64,000 bases of DNA from Evansella sp041820985. GTDB lineage: Bacteria; Bacillota; Bacilli; Bacillales; Salisediminibacteriaceae. The stretch spans positions 12,735 through 76,734 of the forward strand of contig NZ_JBGUAU010000026.1 of NCBI RefSeq assembly GCF_041820985.1, read 5' to 3'. Of the stretch, positions 33,280 through 41,409 are shown one piece after another (position 1 is the first letter of the stretch; each line of letters opens with the position of its first letter). The translations under genes and the position numbers were made by a program. Below the pieces are notes generated by a model. That model was given only the letters and a program-made list of their open reading frames with translations, did not search any database and was not told the origin of the DNA.

Positions 33280-34560
33280 TCAACTCTTTTCCTTTTTTAT
33301 AATTTCCTCAGCCGCTTGTTTCCCGCTAGTGACTGCTCCTTCCGACAATATTAAATTTGGTGAAGTCCAATCTCCCGCTATATATAATCCAGGGATTTTA
33401 TTTTTAGAACACTGTAACATTTCCTCATCACCTGGTTGAGGTAATCGCTGGTTAACTGTAATGTCAGGAATAAAGCGACTCGTAATAACATAGCTTTTCC
33501 ATCCTGGTTGTATCTTTTCTAAAAATTGCTCAAGCTCCATTTTCACCTTTTTCCGATCTATGTTTTCATTTGGTTTGTGGTATTTAAATACATGCATAAC
33601 TATACTTTTGGCATCATCAGAGAGTCGCGCATAATTTGAATGTACAGAAAAATAAATTGGCTCCACAATTCCCATGGCGAATAATTTCTTTGGATTCGGA
33701 AGCTGCGTTAAAGCAATATCAAGTGTAGCCCCATTTACAGATTGTATTTCAGTAAACGATTCAATTTGGGAGAAGGGAGACTTTTCACCTAACATCTGAT
33801 TGAGTTCATTTGGCCCTACTGTACTTAACACATTTTTCCCAAAAATAACCTCTTCATCAGTTAGTACCAATTTAAAATGATCCTTTTCAATAGGAAAAAT
33901 CTGTTTGATACTCTTACTTGTTTGAACCTGTACACCACATGTAACCGCATTATTGTGAAGTTGGTCTATCATTGTTTGCCAGCCTTTATCTAGATATAGT
34001 ACACCGCTCAGGGAAGCCTTCAAATGAAATAACATAACCTTCGCGCTTACTTTTTCAGGAGAATGACAATACGTCGCAAGTCTGCCTAGTAAAAAGAGTA
34101 TTGATTGCACATTTGCTGAACGAGTTGTTTGCTGAACCCATTGCTCGAATGTTTGATTTACTAACTTTTCATTATCAATTGATATCACATTCATTAAAAC
34201 TTTAGCCCATTCAATACGTTCTTTCCAACTTAAAAATTTTGTATTGAGCAAACCTAAAGGAGAAAAAGGTGCAATATATTCATAATTATCTTTAACTAAA
34301 ATGCCACCTATCTTTGGTGACTTTCCAGAAATCTGTATATTTAATTCCTCGAGAATCGCCTTCGCTTTACTTTTTTTATATAGAGCATGTGGTCCTAAAT
34401 TAAAATACTGCTGACGTATATGATCAGTTCTTGCTCTTCCACCTACATTTTTATTCTTTTCAAGTACTAATATAGATAAATTGTAACTCGCTAAATAATT
34501 GGCTGCCACGAACCCAGCTAGGCCACCACCGATAATAACAACATCCCATTTTTGACCCAT
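33280..34560 (-). CDS. FAD-dependent oxidoreductase (amine oxidase / phytoene desaturase-like)
   Basis: 426 residues from the ATG at 34560, seven bases after AGGAGG. The N-terminal dinucleotide fold is intact (DVVIIGGGLAGFVAANYLAS, then LVLEKNKNVGGRARTD), and the C-terminal FAD motif is IPGLYIAGDWTSPNLILSEG followed by AVTSGKQAAEEI. This is the layout of phytoene-desaturase / protoporphyrinogen-oxidase relatives. No carotenoid genes are nearby. It is the first gene of a two-gene operon with the ECF41 sigma factor, probably the sigma's main target. Confidence 0.88.
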   Translation of the reverse strand: MGQKWDVVIIGGGLAGFVAANYLASYNLSILVLEKNKNVGGRARTDHIRQQYFNLGPHALYKKSKAKAILEELNIQISGKSPKIGGILVKDNYEYIAPFSPLGLLNTKFLSWKERIEWAKVLMNVISIDNEKLVNQTFEQWVQQTTRSANVQSILFLLGRLATYCHSPEKVSAKVMLFHLKASLSGVLYLDKGWQTMIDQLHNNAVTCGVQVQTSKSIKQIFPIEKDHFKLVLTDEEVIFGKNVLSTVGPNELNQMLGEKSPFSQIESFTEIQSVNGATLDIALTQLPNPKKLFAMGIVEPIYFSVHSNYARLSDDAKSIVMHVFKYHKPNENIDRKKVKMELEQFLEKIQPGWKSYVITSRFIPDITVNQRLPQPGDEEMLQCSKNKIPGLYIAGDWTSPNLILSEGAVTSGKQAAEEIIKKEKS

Positions 34561-34593
34561 AAGATAACCTCCTCTTATTATTTCATAAATCAA

Positions 34594-34620
34594 GACGAGG
34601 AAGGGTGAATATTTGTGACA
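34594..34620 (-). promoter_or_regulatory. ECF41-type promoter of the oxidoreductase-sigma operon
   Basis: On the minus strand TGTCACA (34614-34620), a 16-nt spacer and CGTC (34594-34597). This matches the published ECF41 consensus, as I recall it, in both boxes and spacing. It lies about 34 bp upstream of the start codon, so the leader is short and carries only the AGGAGG site. Confidence 0.75.
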
Positions 34621-34669
34621 AATATCTGGTCATAAGTTTTTGTTATCAGAAAAGAAACATTCCTTTTTT

Positions 34670-34928
34670 ACATACCTGCTCTATAGGGAAGCTAAAAGGT
34701 AATACGGTCGTGAACTTATGGCGTATCATCAACTCAAAGTGGAGGATGGTGAAGAGTGGAAAGAGCTATACGGACAACTCCCCATAACGGTGAACCTCCA
34801 AGCGAATAATCCACCACGGATTTATTACTAAGAGGTTCCTGCCCCACACGCTGATAGTCCGAGACGGGCGGGATTCAACATGCAGCCTATTACGCACTGC
34901 AAAATTACAGCCCGTTATCTTATTAGCT
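34670..34928 (+). mobile_element. possible group II intron RNA fragment
   Basis: A non-coding, relatively GC-rich stretch in an AT-rich region. It contains GGTAATACGGTCGTGAACTT, ATGGCGTATCATCAAC, GAGTGGAAAGAGCTATACGG and a CCTGCCC/GGGCGGG stem. From memory these segments resemble the 5' ribozyme part (domains I-III) of Bacillus group II introns. No reverse transcriptase follows here; a decayed one lies at 23.0-23.3 kb on the other strand. Confidence 0.4.
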
Positions 34929-35453
34929 CTACTTCTTTCGTTGAAGTATTTCTCTAATATTATTTGTGTGCTGTATAACTTCTATCTTGTCTTTATATAT
35001 GTCATATTTGTTGAAAAAATGGACTTTTCCCACATCCTCAAAGTAACGATTCCATTGAAACATTTTTAAAAATATCTTAAATGTTGGTTTGTAATTCGAT
35101 TTCTCTAATCGAAGCTTCTGTTTGATAAACCGCTGTATGATTCGGTACGTTCTTGTTGAGTATTTCGTATCTAAAAAGATAATCAAATCTGCACGTTGAA
35201 AACTATTGCTTACCCACTCCTCACTATGCACTCCTTCCATTATCCAACTTTCCGATTGGATAATACTGTTTAGATACTCTTCTCTTTCTTGTTCCGTTCT
35301 TCTTATTTCCCCAGACGTATCCCTTATCCAGATAACATTATCTAATTCATAATGAGGTATCGTTAGCTTTGAAGATAATTCTTTTGCTAAGGTTGTTTTC
35401 CCACTTCCAACAGAGCCAATAATATGTACTTTTTTCGGTGTTTTCGTCTTCAA
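34929..35453 (-). CDS. P-loop kinase-like ATPase (annotated elsewhere as DNA topology modulation protein)
   Basis: 174 residues with Walker A GSVGSGKTTLAKELSS and a Walker B-like ADLIIFLDTKYSTRTYRIIQ. The layout is that of small adenylate-kinase-like NTPases. Bacillus relatives are often labelled 'topology modulation protein' or FlaR-like; that label is weakly grounded. A helical C-terminus with FQWNRYFED follows. A single gene, divergent from the four-helix-bundle gene. Confidence 0.82.
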   Translation of the reverse strand: MKTKTPKKVHIIGSVGSGKTTLAKELSSKLTIPHYELDNVIWIRDTSGEIRRTEQEREEYLNSIIQSESWIMEGVHSEEWVSNSFQRADLIIFLDTKYSTRTYRIIQRFIKQKLRLEKSNYKPTFKIFLKMFQWNRYFEDVGKVHFFNKYDIYKDKIEVIQHTNNIREILQRKK

Positions 35454-35597
35454 GTAACCACCTAATTCTAATAATTTGTGTTTAAAACTTGTTCTATTTT
35501 AAAAAATAAGAATGAAATACGACAAAAAGTATGGATTCATTTTTTTTTGCTAAAACTATAAACCCAATCAATGAAATAACCAAAAGGAATGATTCCA

Positions 35598-36032
35598 ATG
35601 AATAATCAGGATGTTGTAAAAACGTTAAATAAGTTACTTCAAGGCCAATACATGGGGGTACATTCTTTTGAAGAATTCATTAAAACTCTTGAAGAGTCTT
35701 CCCCGCTTCGAAATAGATTCATTACCATCCAAAAAGACTTAAAACACCATGCAGACTTGCTTTCCGAACGAATACAAGAGCTTCAAGGAACTCCAGCTAC
35801 TAGTGAAGGGGTTATCGGCAAGATCGAACTTTCCATTAGCCAACTATTTGACCATTCAAGTAGTGATCAAGAAATTCTAAAACATGCAATTAAAGGAGAA
35901 AATCTCTATGGAATTAAAATGACGGAGGAATTGGTTCGAGATAAGCTCGATGAACAAAGTTTGAACCTCGTATCTTCTATCTTAGACAAGCAAAGAGAGC
36001 ATGTCGATTATTTAAAATCTGAGTTGCACTGA
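35598..36032 (+). CDS. DUF2383 / PA2169-like four-helix-bundle protein
   Basis: 144 residues; the ATG at 35598 is better spaced from AAAAGGAA than an ATG three codons earlier. All-helical, ferritin-like: DVVKTLNKLLQGQYMGVHSF, FITIQKDLKHHADLLSERIQ, LKHAIKGENLYGIKMTEEL, VSSILDKQREHVDYLKSEL. The Glu and His pattern (HSFEEF, KHHADLL, REHVDYL) could bind metal. Relatives of this family are associated with stress and spore-related functions in some Bacillaceae; the role here is unknown. Confidence 0.8.
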   Translation: MNNQDVVKTLNKLLQGQYMGVHSFEEFIKTLEESSPLRNRFITIQKDLKHHADLLSERIQELQGTPATSEGVIGKIELSISQLFDHSSSDQEILKHAIKGENLYGIKMTEELVRDKLDEQSLNLVSSILDKQREHVDYLKSELH

Positions 36033-36320
36033 TAACTCATTAAAGGAACTATTATATTATTGCAACAAAAAAGAAAGCGATCATCTTTGTCATGCTATTT
36101 ATCTCTTCCCCTTAGTATCATATTAGGATCGGTCTCCCGTTATCTTACGTATTTTTCCTTATGAGGAGTAACTAGTCTATAAAACTATTTTTCTCTACGC
36201 GCCATCTTATACGACCAAGTTACGTACAACAAGCGGTTATACCGATTCCATTACTTCTACAAAATGGGTGATAAAGTCTTTATCCTCGAGGTAGCTCCTT
36301 ATGTTGACGCTCCCTCTACT
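36033..36320. other. intergenic stretch with repeat-like motif
   Basis: No gene. GGTTATACCGATTCCATTAC and TTCTACAAAAT near 36232-36268 recur in similar form at about 39312-39345 (GGTTGCACCGACGCCATTAC, TTCTACAAAAT), another short dispersed repeat. Confidence 0.4.
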
Positions 36321-36521
36321 TTAATTATTTGATAAAAAGTAATTCTTTGTTATTTTTGCCAAAACAGCCGATAACGGAATAAAAATAACTGGAAAAATAA
36401 CTAAATACATTACATCGAGATAAAATAAAATTAATAAAGGATCTATAAAGTAAAAGTAAAAATGATGACTCACATACAAAATTAAAAGAAAAAACACCCA
36501 AAACAACAGAGTCTCCTTCAT
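36321..36521 (-). CDS. small membrane protein, 66 residues
   Basis: The ATG has an excellent AAGGAGG site seven bases upstream. Two hydrophobic helices (LLFWVFFLLILYVSHHFYF and YLDVMYLVIFPVIFIPLSAV) and a basic tail (KITKNYFLSNN). It is unusually rich in Phe and Tyr. No known family. Single gene. Confidence 0.65.
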   Translation of the reverse strand: MKETLLFWVFFLLILYVSHHFYFYFIDPLLILFYLDVMYLVIFPVIFIPLSAVLAKITKNYFLSNN

Positions 36522-37189
36522 ATGATAACCTCCTTCTTAATGAAATCTTATTAAACAATCATCCTCGTTGACCCTACACCATTACTTGAATAAGTTTCAC
36601 CATATTTAAGTTTACATTAAAGAAAAGCAGGCGTTCTGTACTATAAACCACTCCTTATTCATGATTCGACCCCACCAATCCATAAAAGAGTGGACCCACT
36701 CGGACCAATGAGGGTATCAGCAACATGGGGGTTGATTAAATAAGGGGAGAAACTTCCCTTATTTAGAAATTGGAACCAAAAATAGTTAAAATAGACGGAA
36801 AAATTACTGCTATTTACTTAATAACCATGATAATTTGATTATTTTGCTAGATTAAAAGGAAAATCTACCCTTATTTCGCCCTAAACAAGCTATATTCTGC
36901 AGCTTAAAGGGAATATCTCCCCTTATTTTAAGGATCTTTGGTCACTCATTTAAGGAAAAAACTTCGTATGCCGCAAAATCAATTTTCACAATCCTACCCG
37001 TTTATTGAACAAAAACAGGAACAGTTACATGGACTATCGTTCTCCATTTATTCAAGTGCAAATCATCAAATACTCTTCCATCCTCGTTCAAAATATCCTT
37101 TAGAATGGGTATCATTACTAAAACTGAACGACCACAATCTCTTTATAGCATCATTATAAGTTTCATTATATTGTTCAAAACCGATGTCA
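36522..37189. repeat. gene-free 670-bp stretch with three related hairpin/repeat units
   Basis: TAAATAAGGG (36737-36746) pairs with CCCTTATTTA (36756-36765). Two further units, AAAAGGAAAATCTACCCTTA (near 36854) and AAAGGGAATATCTCCCCTTA (near 36906), repeat the same 'AAGGGnA-n-CTnCCCTTATTT' theme. A plus-strand frame at 36938-37159 is open but lacks a ribosome binding site and recognisable features. Confidence 0.5.
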
Positions 37190-37693
37190 CTATTCTCCAT
37201 GCAAATTTCTCAAGAAATCTTCATCAAACGGAAAATCTTTCGCTTTCACTTTTCTTTTTAATTCCTCTAGTGCCTTGATTGCTGACTCTTTTAGTTCCAC
37301 AGGGTAGCCATATTTAGAACTATTCGTTACAAATTCATCTTCATCGATTACTTGCCAACCTACTTTATTTCTATTAACGAAATCTAAATCCAAATCAACA
37401 AAACGAAGGCTGTAACCTTCCAACTTAGAAGGCTTCGCAATATTGCAATAATACGAAGTAACCTTACCATACTCTATCTCCATTGCAGCTGTAAACCACT
37501 CTTTTAACGAAAAATATTCGATAGATGAATTGTTTACTGTAAACGTTTCTTCCTTTGTATAATGCTTTAATTGTCTCCCAGGTTTGCAATGTACCAACAC
37601 ATAATCTTCCGTTTTTTGAAGTAATTCTCCTTGCCATTCATAGTGGGGGATATTTGGATATTTTAATGCCATAATATTTATCATTTCTCTCAT
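37190..37693 (-). CDS. DUF402 domain-containing protein
   Basis: 167 residues. DUF402 features: a strand with LKEWFTAAMEIEYGKVTSYY, CNIAKPSKLEGYSLRFVDLD and DLDFVNRNKVGWQVIDEDEF, which contain the family's phosphate- and metal-binding Tyr, Asp and Asp-x-Asp-x residues. Characterised members are nucleoside tri/diphosphate phosphatases (YgaC/Ntdp). The start is either the ATG at 37693, close to GGGAGG, or one at codon 4. Confidence 0.82.
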   Translation of the reverse strand: MREMINIMALKYPNIPHYEWQGELLQKTEDYVLVHCKPGRQLKHYTKEETFTVNNSSIEYFSLKEWFTAAMEIEYGKVTSYYCNIAKPSKLEGYSLRFVDLDLDFVNRNKVGWQVIDEDEFVTNSSKYGYPVELKESAIKALEELKRKVKAKDFPFDEDFLRNLHGE

Positions 37694-37733
37694 TTTCCTC
37701 CCAATAATTCCGATTACACCGCAAAAAGTAGTA

Positions 37734-37940
37734 TCAACATGTAAGTAATTTTAAGGAAAGAAAAATCCTAAAAAACAATAATACATAAAATGCTAATGGA
37801 AACACAGTTATCGTTATCCCTAACATCCTTCTATGCTCTTTCGATTGAATTACAACACCAACTAACCATATCAACAATGGTAGCATAAAATACCATCGAC
37901 ACGTTCTAAAAACCTCAAACACATTTATTCCATCAACCAC
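37734..37940 (-). CDS. small membrane protein, about 68 residues, start uncertain
   Basis: Two hydrophobic segments (YFMLPLLIWLVGVVIQS and GITITVFPLAFYVLLFFRIF) flank a basic loop (KEHRRML). No good ribosome binding site precedes the GTG at 37940, so it could be the remaining end of a longer gene. It lies between the DUF402 gene and a small exported protein on the same strand. Confidence 0.45.
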   Translation of the reverse strand: MVDGINVFEVFRTCRWYFMLPLLIWLVGVVIQSKEHRRMLGITITVFPLAFYVLLFFRIFLSLKLLTC

Positions 37941-37992
37941 TTTATCATTGAATACACGCTCCCACGTCCTTACCTATTCGTAGTTACTCCCC

Positions 37993-38304
37993 TTAGTATC
38001 CGATTGATTCTATCCTCTGTTTGAATTCATATATTTCATAGCTAGTTCGAGAACCATCCTTCTTAATTTCCATTAAAAAAATCATATTCGATATTTCTCC
38101 ACGATACATATTACTTCCTAAATATCTTATATTTGTTATTTCTGAGGAATCAGCAAAAACCGTTTCTTTTATATTAGGGTCAGCAAAAATTCTTGAAACT
38201 GTCTCTTCCGCTTTTATGTGATGATACAAGTTATAAGGATTAAACAATAATAACGCTGCAATGAACAACACAACGCATAAGACAAAAATAATTGTCCTTT
38301 TCAT
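37993..38304 (-). CDS. exported or membrane-anchored protein, 103 residues
   Basis: The ATG follows AGGAGG by about nine bases. The N-terminal signal anchor (TIIFVLCVVLFIAALLLF) is followed by a small soluble domain (ETVSRIFADPNIKETVF, IRYLGSNMYRGEISNMIFLM, DGSRTSYEIYEFKQRIES). No known family. It heads a short same-strand run ending with the DUF402 gene. Confidence 0.6.
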   Translation of the reverse strand: MKRTIIFVLCVVLFIAALLLFNPYNLYHHIKAEETVSRIFADPNIKETVFADSSEITNIRYLGSNMYRGEISNMIFLMEIKKDGSRTSYEIYEFKQRIESIGY

Positions 38305-38356
38305 AGAGTAGAGAACCTCCTATTCAATAATTATTTTACAAGTAACCTAACCCCCC

Positions 38357-38427
38357 TTAATTTTAACATTGTTTTCCATTTTTTGTTGCGCAAAAAACGA
38401 GATACCTCGATGACATCTCGTTTTTTT
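38357..38427. terminator. dispersed repeat family 3, copy 2, ending in a terminator hairpin
   Basis: TTTTAACATTGTTTTCCATT and TTTTTTGTTGCGCAAAAAAC lead into AACGAGAT (38396-38403) / ATCTCGTT (38415-38422) followed by a T-run, with an A-run on the other side: a bidirectional terminator. The same leading sequence occurs at 52360-52436 and, weaker, at 13018. The rest of 38305-38631 holds no gene. Confidence 0.65.
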
Positions 38428-38631
38428 ACAACCCACTAGTTTGTCAAAAAAATTACCAAAGTCTTAGCTCAAGTCTTGAATATGCATTGTTCACTGTTCT
38501 AAATTCATGTGGAAATATAAACCTCATAACCGAAGGGGCCATCCCGTAGATTAATGAAATCACTATTTGTGAAAATAACCAGTTTGTAACCTCTTCTTTT
38601 AAACCATACTATTCCTAAAAGGAGTTTTTAT

Positions 38632-39069
38632 ATGATGGAGCATATTAAAGTACTTTTGTTAAAGTTCGTTGCTAGCTTTTTTATATTCTGGATTAGCTTT
38701 GATTTGTTTTTTGACGCTACGTTCGTAGACATTGTTTCCTTTAGCTTGTTAGTTACAATTATTACGTATGTAATCGGAGATCGCATGCTTCTTCCTCGAA
38801 TTGGAAAAAGGGAATCCGTTGTTGTGGATTTTTTCCTTACCTATATCGTTGTTTGGGTATTCGGAGGAATTGTCTTAGATAGCTATTTACTTATTGCTTG
38901 GGGAAGCATTATTTCTGCTACGCTTCTTGCTGGATCTGAAGTGTTTGTCCATTCCTATATTTTAAAGAATGTAAAACCTATTCGCCTGGAAAAACAACGT
39001 CACTTTTCTCAACGTTTTGCATTCGAGTTCGCCGAAGAACAAGATCCGAATCCAGATAAGAACAAGTAA
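38632..39069 (+). CDS. YndM-like membrane protein (DUF2512)
   Basis: 145 residues behind AAAAGGAG. Four hydrophobic helices: VLLLKFVASFFIFWISFDLF, IVSFSLLVTIITYVIGD, VVDFFLTYIVVWVFGGIVL, LIAWGSIISATLLAGSEVFV. The tail is charged (FAEEQDPNPDKNK). This layout matches DUF2512/YndM of Bacillus. The function is unknown. It is followed by a copy of repeat family 1, which may serve as terminator. Confidence 0.82.
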   Translation: MMEHIKVLLLKFVASFFIFWISFDLFFDATFVDIVSFSLLVTIITYVIGDRMLLPRIGKRESVVVDFFLTYIVVWVFGGIVLDSYLLIAWGSIISATLLAGSEVFVHSYILKNVKPIRLEKQRHFSQRFAFEFAEEQDPNPDKNK

Positions 39070-39074
39070 AACAT

Positions 39075-39105
39075 GGAAGCAGTGGGGACGGTTCTTGCTG
39101 CTTCC
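39075..39105. repeat. dispersed repeat family 1, copy 4
   Basis: GGAAGCAGTGGGGACGGTTC followed by TTGCTGCTTCC, directly after the DUF2512 gene. Confidence 0.65.
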
Positions 39106-39197
39106 TTTTCTATCCCTCCCTCTGTAACTGCCAAACCAATCATTGACAAGATGCCTAGTATAAAGGATTTTAACCTCGCTAAAGTTGGAATTTTGTT

Positions 39198-39284
39198 TTA
39201 AGCTAAAATTATCATCCACAGTGAAAAGAATTGCTGGTTTGTATAAAGCCCAGTTTCCGACTCTAACCATGCTTTTGATTCCAT
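39198..39284 (-). CDS. possible 28-residue membrane peptide or gene remnant
   Basis: The ATG at 39284 lies behind GGGGGAA. It encodes MESKAWLESETGLYTNQQFF then SLWMIILA and a stop. Beyond the stop the same frame continues with membrane-like residues (KSFILGILSMIGLAVTEGG), so it may be a slightly larger gene with a nonsense codon. Weak evidence. Confidence 0.3.
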   Translation of the reverse strand: MESKAWLESETGLYTNQQFFSLWMIILA

Positions 39285-39464
39285 AGTTCCCCCTAAATAG
39301 CCATTATTCAACTGGTTGCACCGACGCCATTACTTCTACAAAATATGTCCTTGATGAATTCTATCTCTTCACTTAAATTATTTATATTCAAGCTGGTGAA
39401 GTATGGGTTAGGACCTCTACCCGTAAATAGTTTCAAAAGTTCACTTGATGTGATATTAGAAAAA

Positions 39465-40079
39465 CTATTGAAGAGTAATTTGGTTAATTTTCATAATATA
39501 ATTTTGGTCACTAGTATTGTTTTTGAAGTAATCCTCTTGAAGTATTCCGAAAACCGCACAGTCTTTGTATTGATTCTTGGCATTACGAATCTTATGTCTG
39601 ATAATACCTTCTTGAACCATCCCTGCTTTCCCCATCACTTTTCCTGAAGCAGGATTATCAATGTTATGTGCTGCAGCGATTTTATGTATGTTCATGTGTC
39701 GGAAACCGAATTCCATAACCGCCCTTAGCGCTTCTGTTCCACACCCTTGGTTCCACCATTTATATCCAATCGTATAACTTACCTCACAGTTTCCCGTACT
39801 TTTATCGAAGTCATACAAATCGATTTCTCCAATCAATTCACTATCCACTTTTCGCTCAATAGCCCACCAACAAAAATCTTTTCTGACATAATTCCTTACA
39901 ATTTTTTCTATCCTCTCCATTGTTTCTGGAACAGTCTTGTGTGCCGCACTGACTCGATTGTCCGAAACACGTTCGTCCGAAAGCCAGTGGTTGAAAGCCT
40001 TTTGAGTATCAGCCGATTCCATCTTTCTAAGAAGTAACCGCTCAGTTTCAATTATGGGTGTTCCTAAATAATGTATCAT
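39465..40079 (-). CDS. GNAT acetyltransferase, RimJ/RimL type
   Basis: 204 residues from the ATG at 40079, behind GGAAGGGTG. It opens TPIIETERLLLRKMESADTQ, the classic RimJ/RimL start. Acetyl-CoA site: EVSYTIGYKWWNQGCGTEAL. End: AAAHNIDNPASGKVMGKAGM then VQEGIIRHKIR. Normal members end near LQEDY; here about 20 extra residues (FKNNTSDQNYIMKINQITLQ) follow, suggesting the original stop was lost and the frame reads into the spacer. Confidence 0.87.
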   Translation of the reverse strand: MIHYLGTPIIETERLLLRKMESADTQKAFNHWLSDERVSDNRVSAAHKTVPETMERIEKIVRNYVRKDFCWWAIERKVDSELIGEIDLYDFDKSTGNCEVSYTIGYKWWNQGCGTEALRAVMEFGFRHMNIHKIAAAHNIDNPASGKVMGKAGMVQEGIIRHKIRNAKNQYKDCAVFGILQEDYFKNNTSDQNYIMKINQITLQ

Positions 40080-40260
40080 TACTTCACCCTTCCTAACTAA
40101 GACACATATCATTATTATAACCATCATGATCCATTCTTGTTTCTTTAAAGCAATAGTAATAATACTATTCCGCCTACTAAAAATAGAGTAGAAAAGAGGA
40201 GGAGCATTCATCCACTCCTGATCCTCTCTGACAAAAACGGAATTGAATTGTTATTATAAC

Positions 40261-40767
40261 TTACAGCGATTTATAATAAAAAACGGTAGAATCCAGTTCT
40301 CCATTTGCGGATTTAGCATAAAAAGGGATCTTACCAGCCTCTATAAAACCAATAGAAGAATAGAGGAGGTTCGAAGGGTCACCTTCTCTTGTATCAAGAA
40401 CTAATAAAGTCTTCCCTTCTTGCTTTGCTCGTTCCTCTGCTCCATTCATCAGATAGCGACCAATACCATTACGTCGGTAGTTTGGGTGCGTCATTAGCTT
40501 AGCAATTTCAGCTCTATGACTACCATTTTGTTTCGTGCATAATTGCAATTGTACAGAACCAGCTATCTGATCATTTATTTTTGCGACAAACAAAATAACT
40601 TCAGGATTTACTACCTCTCTCCAGTACTTGTTAGCATCAGTTCGTTGCAGTGGTGGTAAAAATCCTATCGACGCTCCCTCTTCTACGACTTGAATCAGAA
40701 GTTCCGATAACACATCTATGTATTTTTCAACGGAATCTATTTGTTCAATTGTCAAATTATTGATCAT
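40261..40767 (-). CDS. GNAT family N-acetyltransferase
   Basis: 168 residues; the ATG at 40767 is nine bases from AAGGTG. Motifs: VAKINDQIAGSVQLQLCTKQ, AEIAKLMTHPNYRRNGIGRY (acetyl-CoA loop), and TLLVLDTREGDPSNLLYSSI then GFIEAGKIPFYA. Substrate unknown. Single minus-strand gene. Confidence 0.87.
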   Translation of the reverse strand: MINNLTIEQIDSVEKYIDVLSELLIQVVEEGASIGFLPPLQRTDANKYWREVVNPEVILFVAKINDQIAGSVQLQLCTKQNGSHRAEIAKLMTHPNYRRNGIGRYLMNGAEERAKQEGKTLLVLDTREGDPSNLLYSSIGFIEAGKIPFYAKSANGELDSTVFYYKSL

Positions 40768-40891
40768 GAGAATCATCACCTTATCTATTTTTATTTTTCC
40801 AAGCAGAACCGTTTACGGAATCATTGAATATATAAAATAATCACCTTTCACCTCAAATCACTTTTCTTTCAGTGATATCAACATTCCAATC

Positions 40892-41377
40892 CTACTCCCA
40901 AGTCTCATCCAGCTTATCACTATAAAACTCAATGGCTCTTTTATACCTGTGGATCTCAGGGTCCTTTGTCGTATCTACCAGGCATTTGAGTAGTAACTCC
41001 ATCGCTTTATCATGTTCTTTCAAATTATATAAGGTCATGGAATAGAACGTCTGCATTGCTCTATTATTCGGAAATAGTTCCATTCCTTTTAAAAATGTGC
41101 TTTTTGACTTTTCATATTGTCCTAATGCTCTATATGTACTGCCTAATCCTAAGAACGCTCCTTCTAAATCCTTTTCTGGCAAACCAATCGTAATCGCGCT
41201 CTCATAGAAGGGCACTGCCTTCGCCTCTTCTCCTAACAAATCAAAACTCCAGGCACATTGGTAGTTAATGATAGAGTTATCAGGGAACTTCTCTACCAAT
41301 CTAAAAAGTAATTCATTCGATTCTTTATGATTTCCCTTCCTTCGTAAATCAATGGCTTCTTTTAGCTTGTTTTCCAT
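40892..41377 (-). CDS. tetratricopeptide repeat protein
   Basis: 161 residues from the ATG at 41377 behind GAGGTG. It consists of about four TPR units: LKEAIDLRRKGNHKESNELL, INYQCAWSFDLLGEEAKAVP, GAFLGLGSTYRALGQYEKSK and MQTFYSMTLYNLKEHDKAME. The Gly/Ala/Pro positions of TPR helices are conserved. TPR proteins hold partners together; no enzymatic domain is present. It lies 24 bp after a GNAT gene on the same strand and may be co-transcribed with it. Confidence 0.85.
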   Translation of the reverse strand: MENKLKEAIDLRRKGNHKESNELLFRLVEKFPDNSIINYQCAWSFDLLGEEAKAVPFYESAITIGLPEKDLEGAFLGLGSTYRALGQYEKSKSTFLKGMELFPNNRAMQTFYSMTLYNLKEHDKAMELLLKCLVDTTKDPEIHRYKRAIEFYSDKLDETWE

Positions 41378-41409
41378 TTCGTTCACCTCTAATACTCTCT
41401 TCGTTACTT

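Noticed and set aside
36938..37159. A 73-codon plus-strand frame
   Set aside because: No ribosome binding site, no recognisable motif, and it begins inside the repeat array.
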